From an uncultured Pelagibacteraceae bacterium (lineage in GTDB: Bacteria > Pseudomonadota > Alphaproteobacteria > Pelagibacterales > Pelagibacteraceae), in the NCBI GenBank assembly GCA_902624585.1, contig CACNXU010000008.1, positions 1 through 33,714 on the forward strand: a stretch of DNA of 33,714 bases. The letters run 5' to 3'. The translations under genes and the position numbers were made by a program. Under the pieces are notes generated by a model that saw only the letters and a program-made list of their open reading frames with translations, had not been told where the DNA came from and did no database searches. Below are positions 32,229-33,714 of this stretch, piece after piece. The number at the start of each line of letters is the position of its first letter. Position 1 is the first letter of the stretch.

Positions 32229-32824
32229 AAAATAATATATTTTGACGTTGATAAAGAATTTTTACATTCTGATAGTTGTTGTTTATAGATATTTGATTGT
32301 TTCTCAACTCTTTTGGCTAAATTAATAACTTTTTTATTATTTTTATAATTTTTATAATTACCCCACCCTTCATGATAAGCAATATACTGCTTGAAAGCGT
32401 CATTCTTTGAAATTTTTAAAATTTTTTCAGTTTTATTTGTATACCAACCAATAAAATCTACACTATCTTTAAATCTTGTTCTTGTTGCAAATTTGTTTCC
32501 AGTTTCTTCCTTATATTGCTTCCATGTTCCTTTTACTGCTTGTGAATACCCAAAAGAACTTGATGGTCTTTTATAAGGAACAACTTTAAATATTTTTTGT
32601 CTTGGAGGTTTCGCAAACCTATTAAAATTAGATTCCATATTTATAATAGCAAGTTGTAAATAAATTGGAGTGCCCCATTTTTTTTCAGTTTTTTTTGCAT
32701 TTTTATACCAAAGATACCTTTCATCAAATATTGAGCAACTATTTGATGTATTTTCTGGAATAGACGAACATCCTGAAATAAAAACTATTAAAATAAATAA
32801 ATAACTAATTTTTAAAATTTTCAT
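32225..32824 (-). CDS. Lysozyme-like transglycosylase lipoprotein
   Basis: This is a predicted envelope enzyme of 199 residues acting on peptidoglycan. The signal peptide ends in the lipobox FISGCSS with C19 lipidated. A lysozyme-like SLT domain follows: catalytic-type glutamate E64 in IINMESNFNRF, then SSFGYSQAVKGTWKQYKEETG (89-109) and AYHEGWGNYKNY near residues 149-160. This order (E-S-x-F, then G-Y-x-Q, then H-E/GxGN) is the transglycosylase pattern. It is co-transcribed with the VanZ-like gene, which it overlaps by 20 bases. The substrate role is inferred from fold. Confidence 0.82.
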   Translation of the reverse strand: MKILKISYLFILIVFISGCSSIPENTSNSCSIFDERYLWYKNAKKTEKKWGTPIYLQLAIINMESNFNRFAKPPRQKIFKVVPYKRPSSSFGYSQAVKGTWKQYKEETGNKFATRTRFKDSVDFIGWYTNKTEKILKISKNDAFKQYIAYHEGWGNYKNYKNNKKVINLAKRVEKQSNIYKQQLSECKNSLSTSKYIIF

Positions 32825-33200
32825 TGTTTTTAAAAAAATAAAATAAAATTATAGCTATAATTACACCTACTAAATTTCCAAATAAATCTGGAAATTCAAA
32901 ACTTCTATCAGGTATAAAGTATTGTAGTGCTTCAAGTACAATAGATAAAAATATTAAGTAAATACTTAAAATATTGAATTGATTATTTTTTCGGTAGGTT
33001 AGAAAACCAATAACTGAAAGAACTATATATGCATACAAATGATTTGTTGAAACAATAAAATTTGCAGTAATCTGAGGCTGAATTTTACAATCGTTGTAAA
33101 TATAACAGCCAAGTAAACTACCTGGGAACAAAGACAAAACAATTAAAATGATATTACACAAGAAAAAAATAATTTTATATTTCGAAAAATAATTAATCAT
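32805..33200 (-). CDS. VanZ-like membrane protein
   Basis: This 131-residue integral membrane protein has four hydrophobic segments. The segment LEALQYFIPDRSFEFPDLFG followed by NLVGVIIAIILFYF is the VanZ-like pattern (helix, acidic/arginine loop, helix). I chose ATG 33200; a TTG at 33224 is possible but lies within the gpmA control region. VanZ-type proteins have no firm biochemical function in most bacteria. It is 45 bases from the divergent gpmA start and runs into the transglycosylase gene on the same strand. Confidence 0.8.
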   Translation of the reverse strand: MINYFSKYKIIFFLCNIILIVLSLFPGSLLGCYIYNDCKIQPQITANFIVSTNHLYAYIVLSVIGFLTYRKNNQFNILSIYLIFLSIVLEALQYFIPDRSFEFPDLFGNLVGVIIAIILFYFFKNNENFKN

Positions 33201-33245
33201 TAATAATATAGTTTTATTTATCAAATTGATTTAAAAGATAAACAA

Positions 33246-33714
33246 ATGAGTTATTTAATTTTAGTAAGACACGGCCAAAGTTTATGGAATCTTGAAAAGA
33301 AATTTACTGGATGGGTTGATATAGATCTGACTGAAAATGGGAAATTAGAGGCAAAAAAAGCTGGTAAATTAATAAAACAAGAAAAAATTGAAGTTAATCT
33401 GTATTACTCGTCTTTTCAATTAAGAGCTAAAAATACTTTAAAAATTATACAGGAAGAATTACAAGATTTTAAAGAGGTAAAGAGTGCATGGGAATTAAAC
33501 GAAAGACATTACGGAGCTCTGACAGGATTAAATAAAGATGAAATGAAAAAAAAACTTGGAGAGGAAAAAGTTCATCAATTTAGACGTTCTTGGGATCTTA
33601 GACCAGACCCTTTAGATAGAAAAAATCCATATCACCCAATTAATATTGAAACATACAAAGAAATTCCTTTAGAAAAAATACCTGACACCGAATCACTAAA
33701 AGATACATATGAAA
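33246..33714 (+). CDS. gpmA: 2,3-bisphosphoglycerate-dependent phosphoglycerate mutase, 5' part
   Basis: This glycolytic/gluconeogenic enzyme interconverts 3- and 2-phosphoglycerate. The first 156 residues are visible; the gene runs off the right edge. The N-terminus MSYLILVRHGQSLWN contains the phosphoacceptor histidine H9 in RHG. KFTGWVDIDLTENGK and ELNERHYGALTGLNK are the other dPGM signatures, and FRRSWDLRPDPL is the insertion typical of dPGM. The start is ATG 33246, preceded by AT-rich DNA with no clear Shine-Dalgarno. The call is firm though partial. Confidence 0.93.
   Translation, partial: MSYLILVRHGQSLWNLEKKFTGWVDIDLTENGKLEAKKAGKLIKQEKIEVNLYYSSFQLRAKNTLKIIQEELQDFKEVKSAWELNERHYGALTGLNKDEMKKKLGEEKVHQFRRSWDLRPDPLDRKNPYHPINIETYKEIPLEKIPDTESLKDTYE

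Noticed and set aside
33201..33224. TTG start of the VanZ-like gene
   Set aside because: ATG 33200 is available and avoids the gap shared with gpmA.

Overview
The window is very AT-rich, has almost no intergenic space, many ATGA-type start/stop overlaps, a strong lysine/asparagine/isoleucine bias and no mobile elements. With its gene content (single-copy Cfa, BMP-type and NCS2 purine transporters, Hsp20, GpmA, RND pump) this points to a streamlined marine alphaproteobacterium of the SAR11/Pelagibacterales type. The taxonomic call is inferred from style and content; there is no rRNA or marker gene to prove it.

Layout. 31-4011: a cyclopropane-fatty-acid synthase and a DapA/NanA-family aldolase on the minus strand, divergent from a GDP-mannose-dehydratase-like SDR and a GT9 glycosyltransferase (envelope polysaccharide). 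4008-7192: a membrane-anchored J-protein, oligopeptidase B, and an Hsp20 gene preceded by a sigma-32 type promoter and a ROSE-like RNA thermometer, closed by a strong terminator. 7199-14360: purine uptake, with an NCS2 nucleobase permease, a small lipoprotein, and an operon of a zinc deaminase plus a complete BMP-type ABC transporter ending in a terminator. 14359-25314: purine catabolism. The minus-strand operon reads hiuH-xdhA-xdhB-guaD-puuD-phosphoribosyltransferase. The divergent plus-strand operon reads uraD-alc-allA-puuE. A minus-strand cytochrome c follows, then a plus-strand run of DUF1330, two halves of XdhC and a second DUF1330 gene. 25301-33714: an AlkA-type glycosylase, an EamA transporter, MsrA, a mercaptopyruvate sulfurtransferase, an RND pump with its adaptor, a lysozyme-like lipoprotein, a VanZ-like protein and the 5' part of gpmA.

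How the genes work together. The central 18 kb encode import of purines, deamination of guanine to xanthine (GuaD), oxidation to urate (XdhAB, matured by split XdhC), oxidation to 5-hydroxyisourate (PuuD, with its cytochrome c as a separate gene), then HiuH, UraD, PuuE, Alc and AllA to glyoxylate plus two urea. A phosphoribosyltransferase gives the alternative salvage route. No urease and no transcription factor of any kind lies in the window.

The most noteworthy points are the sigma-32 promoter stacked on a ROSE-like thermometer, the split PuuD/cytochrome c and split XdhC, paired DUF1330 genes around xdhC, a GTATCAT element at identical distance before hiuH and the cytochrome c gene, a nested inverted repeat before the purine-uptake operon, an RND adaptor with no helical hairpin, and an SDR whose catalytic lysine appears to be lost. 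I see no tRNA, rRNA, CRISPR, insertion sequence or prophage. No gene-free stretch exceeds 300 bases.
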